From Lytechinus variegatus (Eukaryota; Echinodermata; Echinoidea; Temnopleuroida; Toxopneustidae), in NCBI RefSeq assembly GCF_018143015.1, contig NC_054756.1:17206402-17270401 (forward strand): 64,000 nt of DNA. The letters are read 5' to 3'. Every line of letters starts with the position of its first letter. The first letter of the stretch is position 1. This document shows positions 22,501-34,380 of this stretch, one piece after another. A model generated the notes under the pieces. That model was not told the DNA's origin. It worked only from the letters and a program-made list of their open reading frames with translations, and ran no database searches. Position numbers and translations under genes: made by a program.

Positions 22501-25500
22501 GTGGGAATCATCTTTACAGAGCCAGCATCTGTCGAACTTCCTTTCCTGGTTATTGGTACTTGGGCTGGACTTCTTGGTCACAAAGTTGATGCTTGTTTTT
22601 ACTTCACCTCTTACCGGAGCTGCTGATCTCATCCTTGCTTTCAACTCTAGGGTGAGGAATTGAAGAAATTTCTCAAATGTTGCAGAAGCTTCACCCAACT
22701 CTTGATTTCTAAACCAGATCTTTCTATCTTCAGGGGTGAGTTTCTTCTCCATGATAGCCAGCATGTGACTATTATTCATGTCGTTCTCCTTCCCAATTTC
22801 TTTGAGCACATTGTAACTTCTGCGTACTATGTTCTTGTTCACAAATTCACAGAAGCGATCATCTTCACCTGGTTTCAAGGAGCGAAATTTGGTGATGTCA
22901 TGAATAATTGCGTCTGCAACTAACCTTGGGTCTCCATACACCATATCTAACTGCTCCCAAGCTGCTTTGAAGTCTCGTCCGATTCCTTGAATCATCTGTA
23001 GGGGTTTACCTTGTAGACATGATCGCAAGATCATCAGAGCATCTCTTTCATCAAAAACCTCTCCCAGAGCATGTTGAAAGTCAGCTTTGAATATGCAATA
23101 ATCTCGCACATTTCCGTTAAATGTGGGCATCTTTGGCTTTTCCATTTTGAACATGGATCCCACTCTCTTCTGAACATTTCTTATCTGCAGACTCTGGGTA
23201 TGGCTTTCATCTTGCTGTACGTTTGATGCTGTTTCATCAGAACTAGCTTCTGAATTATCATCACTTGGCTGTTCATTCGTCATCTGTCTTCGTAGTTTCT
23301 GCGTTGAAACGTTTTTCTCTGTCTCTCCCTTACAGTAATCTCTGAAAGAAATCTGATGGCTTAGGAAAGACTGCTGACATTCATCCATCCATCTTTCTTC
23401 CATGTTGTATTCATCGTCATCTTCAATAAGCTCTGAAAATGATTCATGCCTATTCTGCAATTCTTCATAAGCAAGAAGATACCTCTCATAGATCTCCTGC
23501 ACCTCTGAAATAGGCCGTCTTTCTTCTATCAAGCTCTTCAAGGCGTGTCCTATTCTTGTAAGCTTGCCCTTCGCACCTCGGCGTTGGTGGCGTTGACTCT
23601 TCAGAAGATCAGCCTTGGACACAGGAGTCTCTTTCGCAGTAGATTCATCCATATCTCCTTCACTCCAGATCCCAGATAAAGACGTTACAGCTTCTGATCC
23701 GTCTCCAAAGAAATTGAATTTGATGGATCGCCGGAGAAAGGAAACTTTCAAGCTCGGAGTTAGAAATGCCGATAATTGTATAGGTAGATTTTATTCAATC
23801 TGCATAATCAGAAAAGAAATGAAAAAACATCATAAGTATTCTGCAAGTGCAAAATAGACTTATTTTGTCAATAACACTATCAGACTCACTTTGTTTACGA
23901 TTCGAGTACCTGAATCTAATTATCATTCAACATTCACGACTTGCTTATTATGATAGCTAATTTTGTGTATTTAAACTGATTTATGTTTATATGTAACACT
24001 TTATCATAAATCCTTGCTATGTTGTCATTTAAAATGAATTTGTTCAAACTAAAGTCAAGTCTTCATTGACTTATTATTTGTATACTGAAACTCTCTTAAA
24101 AGAAATAGTTCCTTTCGTATAAATATAAAATGTAAACATTCTTCAAACGAATTCAGTACCTCAGATGACTATATAATTATTCATGAGTCTGATAAGTAGA
24201 AAAATAGGGCTTATTTTATGTAAAGTTTCGCCTCATATCATTTGCTCTCAAAGTATTATCTATTCTCAATATTCCTAAATGGTTTTGTCTTTATCACATC
24301 CTATGAGAGCTGATAAGCTACAACTAAAATCACTCCCATGCTTTGCACATATTAAATAAACTGTCAGCTACATCACCATCATCATGGTTTATGAATTAAT
24401 GCAAAAATGTTTAAGCTAAACATCAATTTCTCCTGATAAGTCATAAGACTTCTTTATCTAAACTTCATTCTCAGAATCTATATTAAAAATAAACATCCAT
24501 TCACAAAATACGGTTTGTATACATCTCTTACGCCCTCTACGTCTTCATACGCTACTATACTCATTAGCATAATTTGCCCGATTTACTTTCATTGACACGT
24601 AAGCACCCTTACACTAGACTGACCTTGACTTTCTATGAAATGAACCAAAAATAATTTCCCTTTTTTACATTAACTAAACAACATATCATTCTTTCTAAGA
24701 CATATACAGATACAATGAGTATTAATTATGCAAACTTACTTCTTGTTCGGCATTCTAACTGCTTCAGTTTGGGATAATTTATTGGTTATTCTGAGACATA
24801 TCGAAGAAAAACATTTACGTTTTCTAGCTTTCGGCAAGTGCGCTGACCTCATACGGTCAATTTGAAAAGTCAAATCTGAAAGGAAAAATCTAAAGAAAAA
24901 GGTTTGCTCGGCAAACCAGTTTTTAATATACGTTTAGAAACACATCTGGTAGACAAAACAATAATTAAAATAAGTATGTGGCCCATGTGTAAATGGGGAA
25001 ATTCACATTGTCATCAAGACGGTTTTGATAAACGAGATACTCAATGTTATCAATTGATATGGTTGGCGAAAATTTATCACCGAATATCAGATTTATAGAC
25101 TTAAAATTTTATATTGTTCCTGATACATGTGAATTCACACACAACCAGCGCATCATACTTATCTGATATTATAGGCCTACAGATGAAGAGCTTGATTCCA
25201 AAAGGAGCTAAATCCATTAAATTTGAAAGGTTTGTAAAAACTGATTGCAAATTTGAGTTTTGTTCCAAAAGGAGTTAACTCCAAACCAGTTTTGTTCCAA
25301 AAGGAGCTAAATCCACTCTGCGGTTGTTTAAAATTAGTTAGTTTTCCTATTTCAAATAAAGTTATGCATTCAACTTTTTAGGTACATGCTGTGGATACAA
25401 GTTCACGCCATCAGTGCAAATTTTGCTGAAAACAACAGAATTTTACATTTGTTATGAATATTTATGGATTTAACTCCTTTGGAATTAGATATCGAATAGT

Positions 25501-28500
25501 GGCCGTCCTTAGAAAAGATGACAATTTTTTTTTCTTTTTATAATTTTCAATGTGTAAACAACAGAAAAGATGTGAAATGTACTCTGCCAGCCATATTTAT
25601 GTGTTTCGTGTTCATTTTCCAATATCAAACATGTCTAAATTGGCAAAAATTGACATTTTCTAGGGTTTTGTTCCAAAAGGAGCTTAATCCATGAAAAATG
25701 AAATTTTACAAATTCTTTGGAAATTGATTATGAATGCTAGATTATTGAATTCATGATTTAATTAACTTAAGATGATAGTACTATCATCTATATCAAACTA
25801 AAACAACAGTGGCTTATGGAAAGTGTTGAATTAAAAAACCTTGATTTACAGAAAAATACCAATAGTAAATTTAGCTCTTTTTGGAACAAAACTTCAGATA
25901 TTGACTGATGGGGTGATACAACATTTTTTGGATCCGAAGCGCTGAGGGTAAAACATAATAGCGAGTTTTCGATGTGCACGTCGACTAGTGGACAGCCACG
26001 AAATTGCGTCATAATAGTCCTGGGGGGGGGGGGTATTCTGAAAAGTCTCGTAAGTTTCCACTTAAATATCCTTTTAAGTTACCCATTTAATGGAGCGCTA
26101 ATGTACCTCCAAATTCGTATTCTGAAAACTCTATTAGCGCTCAATTAAGTCCCTTTAGGCCACTCCCCTACTGAGCCGAATTAACCAATCAAATGCGCTC
26201 TTACAACGTAAATTTTTCTCCTAGCGCGCAGTGTCTCTTCACTTTGCTGCCTTGCAGCGCAGCGCCCGGCTGCTGCAGGTGCACTGTGCACACCACGATC
26301 TTGATACAAAGAATTTATGCTGAAAATAGCATATTTGCATCGGAGATTAGAGGTTCGTTATGTTGTTGAAATTAACTGTTGTCTTTTCCCTTTCTCTCTC
26401 ATTTATTGTACCTTTGTGCTTTTCTCTTTTTTTCGAACGCGTTCTGATTTTCACAACCCCCTATCCATTGAATCCATTTGTAGCTTTCTTTCTTTTTCTT
26501 TTTTTTTACAATATTTTATTTGCCTCTGTCTCGGGGCCATGATAGGGGGGGTGGGTCTTCTTTAACTTAATTCCTACTTATTCTAAAAACTACATACTTT
26601 TCATTTATATGAGAAATCTTCTCCAACAAAATTTGAATAAACATATTTTAAAAATCAAACAAGCATAATTTAAAAAAAGCCGAAATTTTATTGAAATTTG
26701 ATGTACAAACGTTATGACATAGGTTTTTATAGGTGGAGAAAACGATGGCATCACTTCACTATTTTTTTCTTTTGTATTTTATTCTATATTCGTTTAAATA
26801 CTAAAGGGGTCTATGCTTATTTTTTCATTGTCAGAAACAAGGTTTAATTCACTCCTGCACATTGCTGCATCTGCCGTGATTTGGCAATTTCATTATTGTC
26901 AAAAAAGTGTGCAAAAACAAAATAGTTTATGATGCTAATAATAAAAGAAAATATAGAAAAATAATAGTCATGTTTTCCCTATAAGTACACAAATATTTCT
27001 GTCTCCCTTTTCCCCCTTTTCTAATTTATTTATTACCAAATATAGTCCCTAGGCCCTATTCCTTATTTTACTTGTTTCTATACACCACCTTTTCCCCCTT
27101 TATTCTATTCCCTTTTTAGCTCTCTCCTTTATTCTCTTCCTTCCTCCTAGTTTTAAACCGATTTGATGATATTTATACGAAATGAAAGCAACATTTAGCA
27201 AGATATGGTGAGACTTAATGGACCTCTTATCACCATTATCTTTCCCCACTGGAAAGTCCGCTAATTGAGCGCTATGAGACTTTTCAGAATACCAAAAATC
27301 TCGTAACTACTCAATTAAGTCTTCGCGCGGTCATAACGCGTAGTATTGCAAGTGCGCGCAACGCAACCCTGCCAAATAAGGAAAGGGGCACTTAAAGTGA
27401 TTGGTTAACATTGTTTGACTTTTAAAAAATCTGAGCTAGAAGGTCACAATTGTCACCTGTGTCTGTGATATGTTACAAAAATGAAGCACAGAAAAAATTG
27501 CGTTCGAAAATGATTATTTAGTGCTTCAAAAATTGAAATATAAAGTGACCGGAAACACCATCTTAATTTCATCCCATACACTTATGTGTACTATTTAGGT
27601 GTCTATATAAGACGCCTATTTACAAAATCGGGGTTTGCCTTGTAGTTTTAGCTTTTCATTCTCAATAATGGTTGTTTTCAGGGTTTATTAGTTCTAATAC
27701 ATGCACTTGTACACATGTTTCATCTTGGTTCGAGAATTTTTTAAATCGGCTGCTCACAAAGTTAAACAATACCTTTAAGTGACTTTTCAGAATACCAAAA
27801 TGCTAATTGAGCGCTAATTGACCGCTAATTGAGCTTTCAGAATACCGCCCCTGGATAATAGTCTGCTTTGTGTTTACGGTATACAGAACCGCTGGAGGAA
27901 ATCACCACGTGGCTTCAATCAATGGGCAAGGATTTGATTGCTCGTTTACTACATTTCGAACGAGCGTGATCTGAGCGAAATCCACGGTCGTCATCATGAA
28001 GTTGACGTGTCAGGAATGGTTTGCACATGCTCAGTGTCTTTCAATCATGTGCTCGTCTGACTTTGCATACCGTCAACACAAAACAGACTATTATGACGTA
28101 CTTTCGTCGCAGTCCACTAGTCGACGTGCAAATCGAAAACTCCCTAATATCGACACAATTATGTTTTTCTCCATTCATGAGGAGGTGACCCCCCCCCCTA
28201 TTTCGCTCATCATCTTCTAAATTTCCCTCCCCTCTGGTAAATCCTTGATCCACCCATGGGAAAGATAGATTCTTGTCAACTGTTGCTCATTGTTTCATTC
28301 AAAAGTACAAACAGTAAAATAATAAGTTGTTATGGGATGTATTAATGTAAGAGTTCACATTTCCTTTCTCGATTAATTATCATTTTTCTTTTACGTTCAG
28401 ATCCCTGTTTTGGGGAATGTGACATGTGTACACAAATCTGTGTAAAATCTCATCAGGGATTTTTCTGCGATGATAAACAGGGTGGCAATAACACAGGTGA

Positions 28501-31229
28501 GAAACACCTCTTCCGGTTAATTAAGAAATAAAACATTTATTCTGATGACTCTGGAGATCTCTAATTTTTCACAAAAATAACATGTGAATTAACCATACGT
28601 CGGGGACGGCCCCTCCTTCGTCACTTTATGCAAATCACTGGACAGTTTTCTGACTCGTTATCACTAGTCTTGCACATCTCTTCGAGATCAAGGTTACATG
28701 TGCTTGCCTGACCCAACATTGCTCAAAATTATGAGTTCATCTACTTGACAAATCCTATGATAATTCTGTTTCGCGCCCCCGAAATCATAAGTGTATCATT
28801 TTTTTATTTTACCTGTTAAAATCACTTATTTATGTTATGATCTGTATAGTTTATAAATATTGACATTTTTAATTATCGACAAACGAAATGAAAATGATTG
28901 ATGTTTATACATCAATCATAATATCTTCCTTCTGTTCACTCCCCCAAGCAAATACAAATGATCAATGAGTCCGTCGATTTTTGTCCTTGTACTCTTGAAT
29001 TTCTCATCTTTAGATATCAGAACGATGTCGTCATATTCCATATTGTAAATCCGTTCTTAAGACCCACCAAAACTCAAAATAAATCATATCATTATTCATA
29101 AAAATAATCATATTGTTTTCTAGAAAGTTTGCAATTTCAGTGTTTTGACGCAATTTAGGGCCATTTCAAACTTGAATCCTGAATCATTATTGTAATGATG
29201 ATAGCAGGCTTCGTGATTCTTTTCATGTTCTAGTTGGGTTTCCCACGTGCTAAAAATTCGTCATTGGCATTTTTTCACTGGAATCATCATTGCGATTTGT
29301 TTTCCGTGTGAAAGGGTGGTAAGTCTAATGTATTATTAAATTTTGTAACATGTACTGAATAAGCGCATAGAGAGTCTTCGCTGATCGATATGCGCTATAT
29401 AAATAATTACTAGTTTTTCCCACACTTTCAAATAGTCAAGTCCACCCCAGAAAATTGGTGATACTAATCGATAGAGATAAATCAAACCAACATAACGCTG
29501 AAATTTTCATCAAAATCGAATGTAAAATAAGAAAGTTATGACATTTTGAAGTATTGCTTATTTTTTTTTACAAAACAGTTATGATTGGTTAAATAAAAAA
29601 AAATTGTTTTTATGATTGGTTGAATAAAAAAAATAAACTGATATGCACAACTCAGGGATATGCAAATGAGACAGTCAATGATGTCCCTTACCATTCCTTT
29701 TGTTTTTTATTGTTTGAATCATATGATATTATAATTTTTGATAACAAGGACCAACTTAACTTCATCACAAACTGTTAAAATAATGGTAATTCCACATGTT
29801 CATGGAGGGAAAATATATTTCACAAGACAATGAGGAGAAAAATAGATTTTTTTGTTTATAAAATATAAAATACAAAAGAAAATAGGGAGTGGGTGATGCC
29901 ATCAGTCTGCTCATTGGCATACCGACCAGGATGTGCATATAACTGTTTTGAGATTCTGACATTCTACAGTGCGTATCAATAAAAAGTTTACACTTTGAAA
30001 AAGCCGTGGGAATTGAAAAATATACAACATGTGGGTAAGTTTTTCACATAAAATCTTAGGTTTGGGTCTCATCTATCCAATGAAAGTAAAAGTTTTGACA
30101 GAATGTTACACCTGAGTGAGTGCTGTCCATTTTTGTAAAGCTCGCAGAAATGCTCGTTTTCACGCTTTGTCGAGGGGAAAGGGCGAAATCAAACTTACCC
30201 TGCGACACATTTCTCATATACGTTTCCCACTGCACTTTTTATCAATTGTAATAAATGGTTATATTCAAGCATTTTGTAACAATTTTGCCACCCGAATTGA
30301 AATTTCAACACTTACTAAGCTAAACCTTTACCCTTTTTTTGTGCCAGCTGGATCTGAGGATATAACAAAATCTGAACAAAATTTTTGTTGACATCTCCAG
30401 CATTTTTTCACTAAGTTTTTATCATTTTAAGTGGGTTTACATTTCATTTTTCATTTAATGCTTATTTATGAAAATCAAGTCTAAGCCATTTCATGTAATT
30501 CACAGCTCAGTGTAAAGCAAATGTCGTCATGATGACCTCGGTGTGTGTGGGAGTGGGGTGGGGCGCAATGCACACTTCGAAGTGTTTTGGTCAAGGATAC
30601 AAGTTAAAAAAATCTTCAAATCAACTTTACTAGCTAAATTCAACGTGTTCTTCACGATTAAGGTCTACTTTTATTTGCATAACTATTTCAAAGTTCTGCG
30701 CAAATAATTTTTCACTAACTTTTCAAAAGTAAGTGGTGCTCACTCAAGCGGAAATATTTTCGACAGTTATATCGTAATTTGCTTAAATGGTTCTGTACTT
30801 ATGTTAAAATGTGAAAAAATCTTCAAGATACTACAAATGTATAATTTTACAGGATTTTTTCTAAGTGTAAACTTTTTTTGATACGCACTGTATACTGTTT
30901 TCATTAATCATGCTGTTTGTTTTGAATATAGTTATGTAAATATCTTTGTTCGATAATTAATTATGATTGTCTTTTACTGTTATACATTCTTTAGTGCTTG
31001 GATTTTTTGCAACATGTACGGCCTGCATACAGTATATTTATAAAACCTGATGAATTAAAAGAAGATTAACTAATAATGAAAAAAAACCCACTGTGACGTT
31101 TGTTCAACAAAAAAAAATATACTAAATCATTTATGTTTTTCGTTGTTTTTTCCTGTTTTAGAAACTGTGATTCGTGGACTTTCAGGACTTACGGGAAGCT
31201 ATTCTTTCAACAGTAACATCGCCAAGTGA
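16593..31229 (+). CDS. Four-exon gene for a small secreted Cys-rich protein
   Basis: Exons are inferred at 16593-16737, 17260-17460, 28401-28496 and 31162-31229. All three introns have GT and AG ends and are phase 1, and the sum is 510 nt (169 residues plus stop). Residues 1-20 are a signal peptide (MAVAFLSLITWFLVLHTVSG), so the product should be secreted. Exon 2 has a run of closely spaced cysteines (CGGWNCDSWTEEC, NCSC). Exon 3 is a 32-residue module with an EGF-like start (PCFGECDMCTQIC). Exon 4 adds a short tail and TGA; an ATTAAA at 31755 is a candidate poly(A) signal. The family is not recognised. The last third of exon 2 and its donor lie inside an LTR, so the present transcript may be altered or the gene dying. 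Intron 2 holds about 11 kb of transposons. Confidence 0.6.
17260..17460 (+). CDS. Exon 2 of the Cys-rich gene, continuing into an LTR
   Basis: The acceptor follows a T-rich tract ending aaag at 17259. The Cys-rich part runs to about 17404. From 17405 the sequence is shared with the second LTR copy at 23725, and the frame continues for 56 nt to the donor cag/gtagat at 17460. The same gtagat donor-like site is present in the other LTR. If transcribed, about 18 residues would be LTR-encoded. Alternatively, the original 3' part of the exon has been lost and the gene is disabled. Confidence 0.55.
17405..18593 (-). repeat. 3' LTR of the old BEL/Pao element
   Basis: This 1189-bp segment matches 23725-24918 throughout. 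On the minus strand it begins tggtttgccgagcaaacc, itself a short palindrome, and ends in ccggcgatcc. Its outer edge overlaps exon 2 of the Cys-rich gene. Confidence 0.85.
18641..20029 (-). pseudogene. BEL/Pao integrase part
   Basis: The N-terminal region has a H2C2-type zinc-binding block (ARHPTLIPNGHHVAKLITRY followed by CVTCREME). A DDE integrase core follows (SCDYFGPIPVRIG, LISDNGKQFVGAE, APHHNGCAEALVKSCK). The C-terminal DUF5641-like part reads VDDVVIVADPNAVRGKWTLG. It is the last coding part of the fossil 17405-24918. Confidence 0.9.
20137..20823 (-). pseudogene. BEL/Pao RNase H part
   Basis: The segment carries CVFSDAPEAAFECCAYLRW, PRLELQAALMATRLY, MTDSLITLAWIHS and NPADKISRGL. These are the RNase H-like and tether motifs that follow RT in Pao polyproteins. 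It is part of the fossil 17405-24918. Confidence 0.85.
20938..23751 (-). pseudogene. BEL/Pao Gag, protease-region and RT part
   Basis: The N-terminal half has a Gag-like region of the DUF1759 type (KMPTFNGNVRDYCIFKADF), followed by a CCHC-like CWLCKDDSHWTDQC segment. A retropepsin-type region (DUF1758-like) follows, with VGWVILGT near its end. The C-terminal half is the Pao-type reverse transcriptase (PVRIVFNSSASYQG, SYMDDICFS). It belongs to the element 17405-24918 and is a fossil. Confidence 0.85.
23725..24918 (-). repeat. 5' LTR of the old BEL/Pao element
   Basis: This is the upstream LTR in element orientation, about 1194 bp, collinear with the other copy with minor indels. The Gag frame begins close to its inner edge. 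Confidence 0.85.
25192..25895. repeat. Dispersed gttccaaaaggagctaaatcc motif cluster
   Basis: The word ttccaaaaggagctaaatcc or a close variant occurs directly near 25193, 25265, 25293 and 25674, and in inverse near 25466 and 25869. Mixed orientations over 700 bp suggest one diverged foldback element or several small ones. Boundaries and duplications were not found. It lies in intron 2 of the Cys-rich gene. Confidence 0.5.
25951..28165. mobile_element. Palindromic element split by a later insertion
   Basis: The left arm (25951-26019 and 27864-27890) and the inverted right arm (about 28050-28165) share cgagttttcga, gcacgtcgactagtgga, cgtcataatagtc and a gtgtt-acggtat stretch. The match continues across the insertion point when 26020-27854 is skipped, so the palindrome is older than the insertion. 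Without the insertion the element would be roughly 380 bp. It has no ORF. Confidence 0.7.
26020..27854. mobile_element. 1.8-kb non-autonomous DNA transposon with 9-bp duplication
   Basis: It is flanked by ataatagtc on both sides (26011-26019 and 27855-27863). Its ends are short inverted repeats: ctgggggg...gtattctgaaaa on the left and ttcagaataccgcccctgg on the right. The word tagcgctcaattaag and the pair gtattctgaaaa/ttttcagaatac recur subterminally and near 27250-27320 and 27780-27845. No transposase ORF was found. A 9-bp duplication is typical of Mutator-type transposases, but assignment needs a database match. Confidence 0.8.
28401..28496 (+). CDS. Exon 3 of the Cys-rich gene
   Basis: The 96-nt exon follows a pyrimidine-rich acceptor (cttttacgttcag) and ends at acag/gtgaga. 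It is a symmetric 1-1 phase exon with five cysteines in an EGF-like spacing at the start. The phase matches exon 2 upstream and exon 4 downstream. Confidence 0.6.
29355..29412 (+). mobile_element. SINE tail fragment
   Basis: The piece aagcgcatagagagtc ... atgcgctatataaata is the conserved tail also seen at 6272, 36706, 57905 and 61079. No tRNA-like head accompanies it. Confidence 0.55.
29437..29952. repeat. Dispersed repeat beginning agtccaccccagaaaatt
   Basis: The segment has the look of an interspersed element: a sharp start (agtccaccccagaaaattgg), homogeneous AT-rich body, and an abrupt end shortly before the Tc1-like element at 29967. From memory this resembles a highly repeated marine invertebrate element whose full form is palindromic, and here only one half is present. 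No second copy occurs in the window, so this rests on recognition. Confidence 0.35.
29967..30890. mobile_element. Tc1/mariner-like element, non-autonomous or decayed
   Basis: The left end cagtgcgtatcaataaaaag is matched in inverse by tttttttgatacgcactg on the right, and an inner gtttacactt pair extends the repeat to about 36 bp. TA dinucleotides flank both ends (29965-29966, 30891-30892). The 91-codon ORF at 30116-30391 lacks DDE/D motifs. It lies in the last intron of the Cys-rich gene. Confidence 0.75.
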
Positions 31230-34200
31230 GATATTATTTATGGATTATCGAGCTGCAAAAACTATTTGGAAGGTCAATAAGTCATCGAACAGAATAATGT
31301 ACATATATTTCATGGAAATGACAATGTTTCTAATTGAATCAAACTTGATTGTATTGTAATGTTTGCGGGTCCCGGTTTGGATTCTGGCATGATATATAAC
31401 ACGTTCAGAGAGAGAATTCGGCCAACCCTATTTCAAAGGGTTACCAACACGGCGCATAATGCTTAGTTGGGCAAGCCCAATTCATATGAGATTGCGCAAT
31501 GTTGGAACCCATTAAAATTAATTATTAATAGCTCTTAACACGATTGTTGTATTCCTTACAGGGTATACGTTAATCAATATCTTCCGAACTATTCAGGCTC
31601 ATGTGAATTATCAATAGTAACTACCAACTTATTTCGTTTTTGGTCACACTGAGACAACTGAACTGAGTTGGAATGCCCTTTGGAAATACTCTTTATTGAA
31701 CATAATCTAAGTAAAGAAATAACATTTTCTATATTGTAACTTGTAAATAATTCTATTAAAGAAATAATATGTTTGCATTAATTAAAATTTCACTTCCATT
31801 TGTAACTTTGAGTTACATAATAATGATGAAGATTGTTATACTGATACATGCATACATGCGCCCTAACATATTAATAATGCTTTAGCTAACATTTACATTT
31901 GTATTTTTATTTTATAAATATAGGCCTACTCTTTTTGGTAGAACTTCATATGTGGTATATCTCCCATTTATAATGTGAAACCGTCCCTAAAGTATCATCT
32001 ACATGTTGTTTGTAAATGAACATGAGACTTATACTACATAATTATTTTTCCTCGATATAACCCAAGAGGCACAGTTTAATGTGACTGTGTATCAACATCT
32101 GCTTAATGACATCACTCTCCTTGTCAACATTTTTTTCAGTATGATTTTTAACTTGAATTATCGTTGGACAATACATATCCAAATCTTTTAGTTCATTAAA
32201 CATTGCATTGTGATTAGAAGCTCTATGAGGGCATAAGGCGGGGTAACACTTTTTGGTTATCTTTTGTACAATTCCTGTAAATCAATTGCAATATTATGTG
32301 ATCCATGACCGAATCAAATTTAAATTGGAATAATATAACAACAAGTTAAACAATCCATGATTACTATCAAACAAGAAAAATACAAATCTTGAGATGAAAC
32401 TGAAACGAAATATCAAATTGATAAATCAGAAATCTATATTTAATGTTACAGAAACCATGGTAACATTAGTAACTAATGTTGATTCAAAATTAGACGAAGT
32501 TGTGCCTTTTTCTGTGACACGTCATGTGGTGGGCATAAAATAAATACAGATTGGTCTAGAAATGTTTATTACACCCAAGTGGGGCATTGGGATTTTTTTT
32601 TTTTTGGGGGGGGGCGCCAGACAAAAATGAAGTCACCATTCTCCGTAACACCTTTTTTCTTTAAAAAAAAAATCAGATTTGACTGCCCTGGAACTTGAAA
32701 TAAAATGCATTTGTAAGCCGTACAAAAAAAAATAAAAAAACAGAAATGTAAAATACACTTTACATATAAATCCGATCGTTTTGTACATAATAAAATGTTT
32801 ACTACATAATCATTTTGCTTCGCTTGATGTATTAATCCACTTTATCCATTTTAGGTTCGTATTTTCTGCATGTCTATCATTGGCCAAATAAAAATGTACA
32901 AGAAAGCAACAAATATAAATGGTAGCTGATTTGCTGTTTGAAAAATTAAGGAAAATCCAATGTGGAAGAGAAGGGTACACCAACACAAAGAGAAAGAGAT
33001 GTAGATTATTTGAGAGAAGGAGAGAGAGAGGGAGAGGGGGTGTGGGGGTTGTAGCAGGATAAGAAAGGAGTGGGTGTTTGGATGAATGTATCAGTGTTGC
33101 TTGGAGGTAGAAAAAGATTGTGGTAATGCTACACAGCAAAAACTGTGGTGTTAACTTGTGTACATAGAGGACCACACCAGTTACTTTAGGCCGGTGTTGA
33201 ATTGATGGTGTTAGTTTTACACCTATAGGTGTTATTACAACACCTATGGTTGTTACATTTACACTCTTTGGTGTTATGTTCAATCTTTAGGGTGTTATTT
33301 TAACATCTCAGGATGTGGTCCTCTATTAACACCAATTGGTGTCAGTTTTAACACCCCAGTTTTTACAGTGTAGGATGTGTCTGCAAATATAATGAAAATG
33401 CATTTGGACGAAAATATAAGTATCCTTCAAGTGCCAAGAGATAGTAGGCTAAAATGAGGTGGGGTCATTAGGAATGTGATTAATATTAATAAAATAAATA
33501 AAAAAATGGGAACCAAAGGAGATAGTTTAAAGAACAAAATGCTTATAGAGACCTAGAAGATTTTGCAGTATTTAAATTTGATACTGAATATACATAAAGT
33601 AAATACGGAACCAATTCAAACCAGGTGCGTAATGAGCCTATATTATAAGCGGGCCAGACAGGAAGTATGGGGCCGAATTTACGTTCAGAAAAAACAGTTT
33701 CATGAAGTATTCCCCTTGTAGCATAAAACATTCCCATCACACGCGTAATCTCAAATCCCAAATTATTGAAATTGTCTAAGTAAATAGACAATTTGGTATC
33801 ATGAGCTAACTATAGTTATATTATCATGGTTTTCTGCTCCTAATTTTTTTATATCAAAATCATGAGGATATGTCAATATCTGACAATATAAAATAGCATA
33901 CTTCAAGTATTCGCAGATATAATCATATAACACATTACGCTTATGCATTTAAAAACAAAGCACATTCGTCACAAAATTTACAGTGCGCCACAAAAAAATC
34001 ACAAGCTTTTATACAATATGAATGGAGAAAGGAAATGATGTAGAAAGGAGAAACAGCTTTCATAGCTGGCACCATGATTGTGTAGTAGGTTGATGAGTGT
34101 TTTCGAAAATATTACTACATTATAAAAAACTTTTACGGAGGTATCAAAAATATAAACAGCATATTTCAAGTACTTTTTTTCAAAATGATATCGCATTATC

Positions 34201-34380
34201 ATATCTAATTTTACTTTCAGCGAGACAACTATTTCCCTTAACATTTAAACCATCATATATTGACCTCCCGAAGCTGAACGTACCAAATAATACGGACCAT
34301 GAAAGTATTAGACTTGATTACTAACCAATGAACATGATGAACACAAAGATTAAACGCAAAAGACAAGATAAGACAAATAT
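31230..34380. other. Region between two convergent genes
   Basis: It should hold the 3' UTRs of the Cys-rich gene (left) and of the MAM gene (right). No further exon is supported. It contains the MITE at 33132-33370, a T-run/G-run junction near 32589-32615, and a purine tract near 33010-33050 that produces an antisense Pro/Leu-rich ORF. Confidence 0.45.
33132..33370. mobile_element. MITE with TA duplication
   Basis: The ends cacagcaaaaactgtggtgt and acaccccagtttttacagtg are inverse to one another. TA flanks both sides (33130-33131 and 33371-33372). The 239-bp body is packed with ggtgtta and taacacc words, so the whole unit folds back. Its transposase is not present. Confidence 0.75.

Larger units (their letters stand above)
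17405..24918 (-). mobile_element. Old BEL/Pao LTR retrotransposon, broken
   Basis: The element reads on the minus strand and is bounded by two LTRs of about 1.19 kb. Its parts in order are Gag, aspartic protease region, reverse transcriptase, RNase H and integrase, the BEL/Pao order. The coding region lies in three separate frames, so at least two breaks are present and it is a fossil. The LTR copies differ by scattered substitutions and small indels at a level of a few percent by eye, older than the tandem element at 41671. The sequences just outside the two LTRs do not show a matching short duplication. It lies in intron 2 of the Cys-rich gene, opposite to it in direction. Confidence 0.85.

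Noticed and set aside
30116-30391. Possible transposase of the Tc1-like element
   Set aside because: The 91-codon frame has no DDE/D or helix-turn-helix signature and covers too little of the element.
32810-33283. 157-codon minus-strand ORF in the convergent intergenic region
   Set aside because: It is composed of a purine-tract translation joined to the palindromic MITE at 33132, and has no domain.
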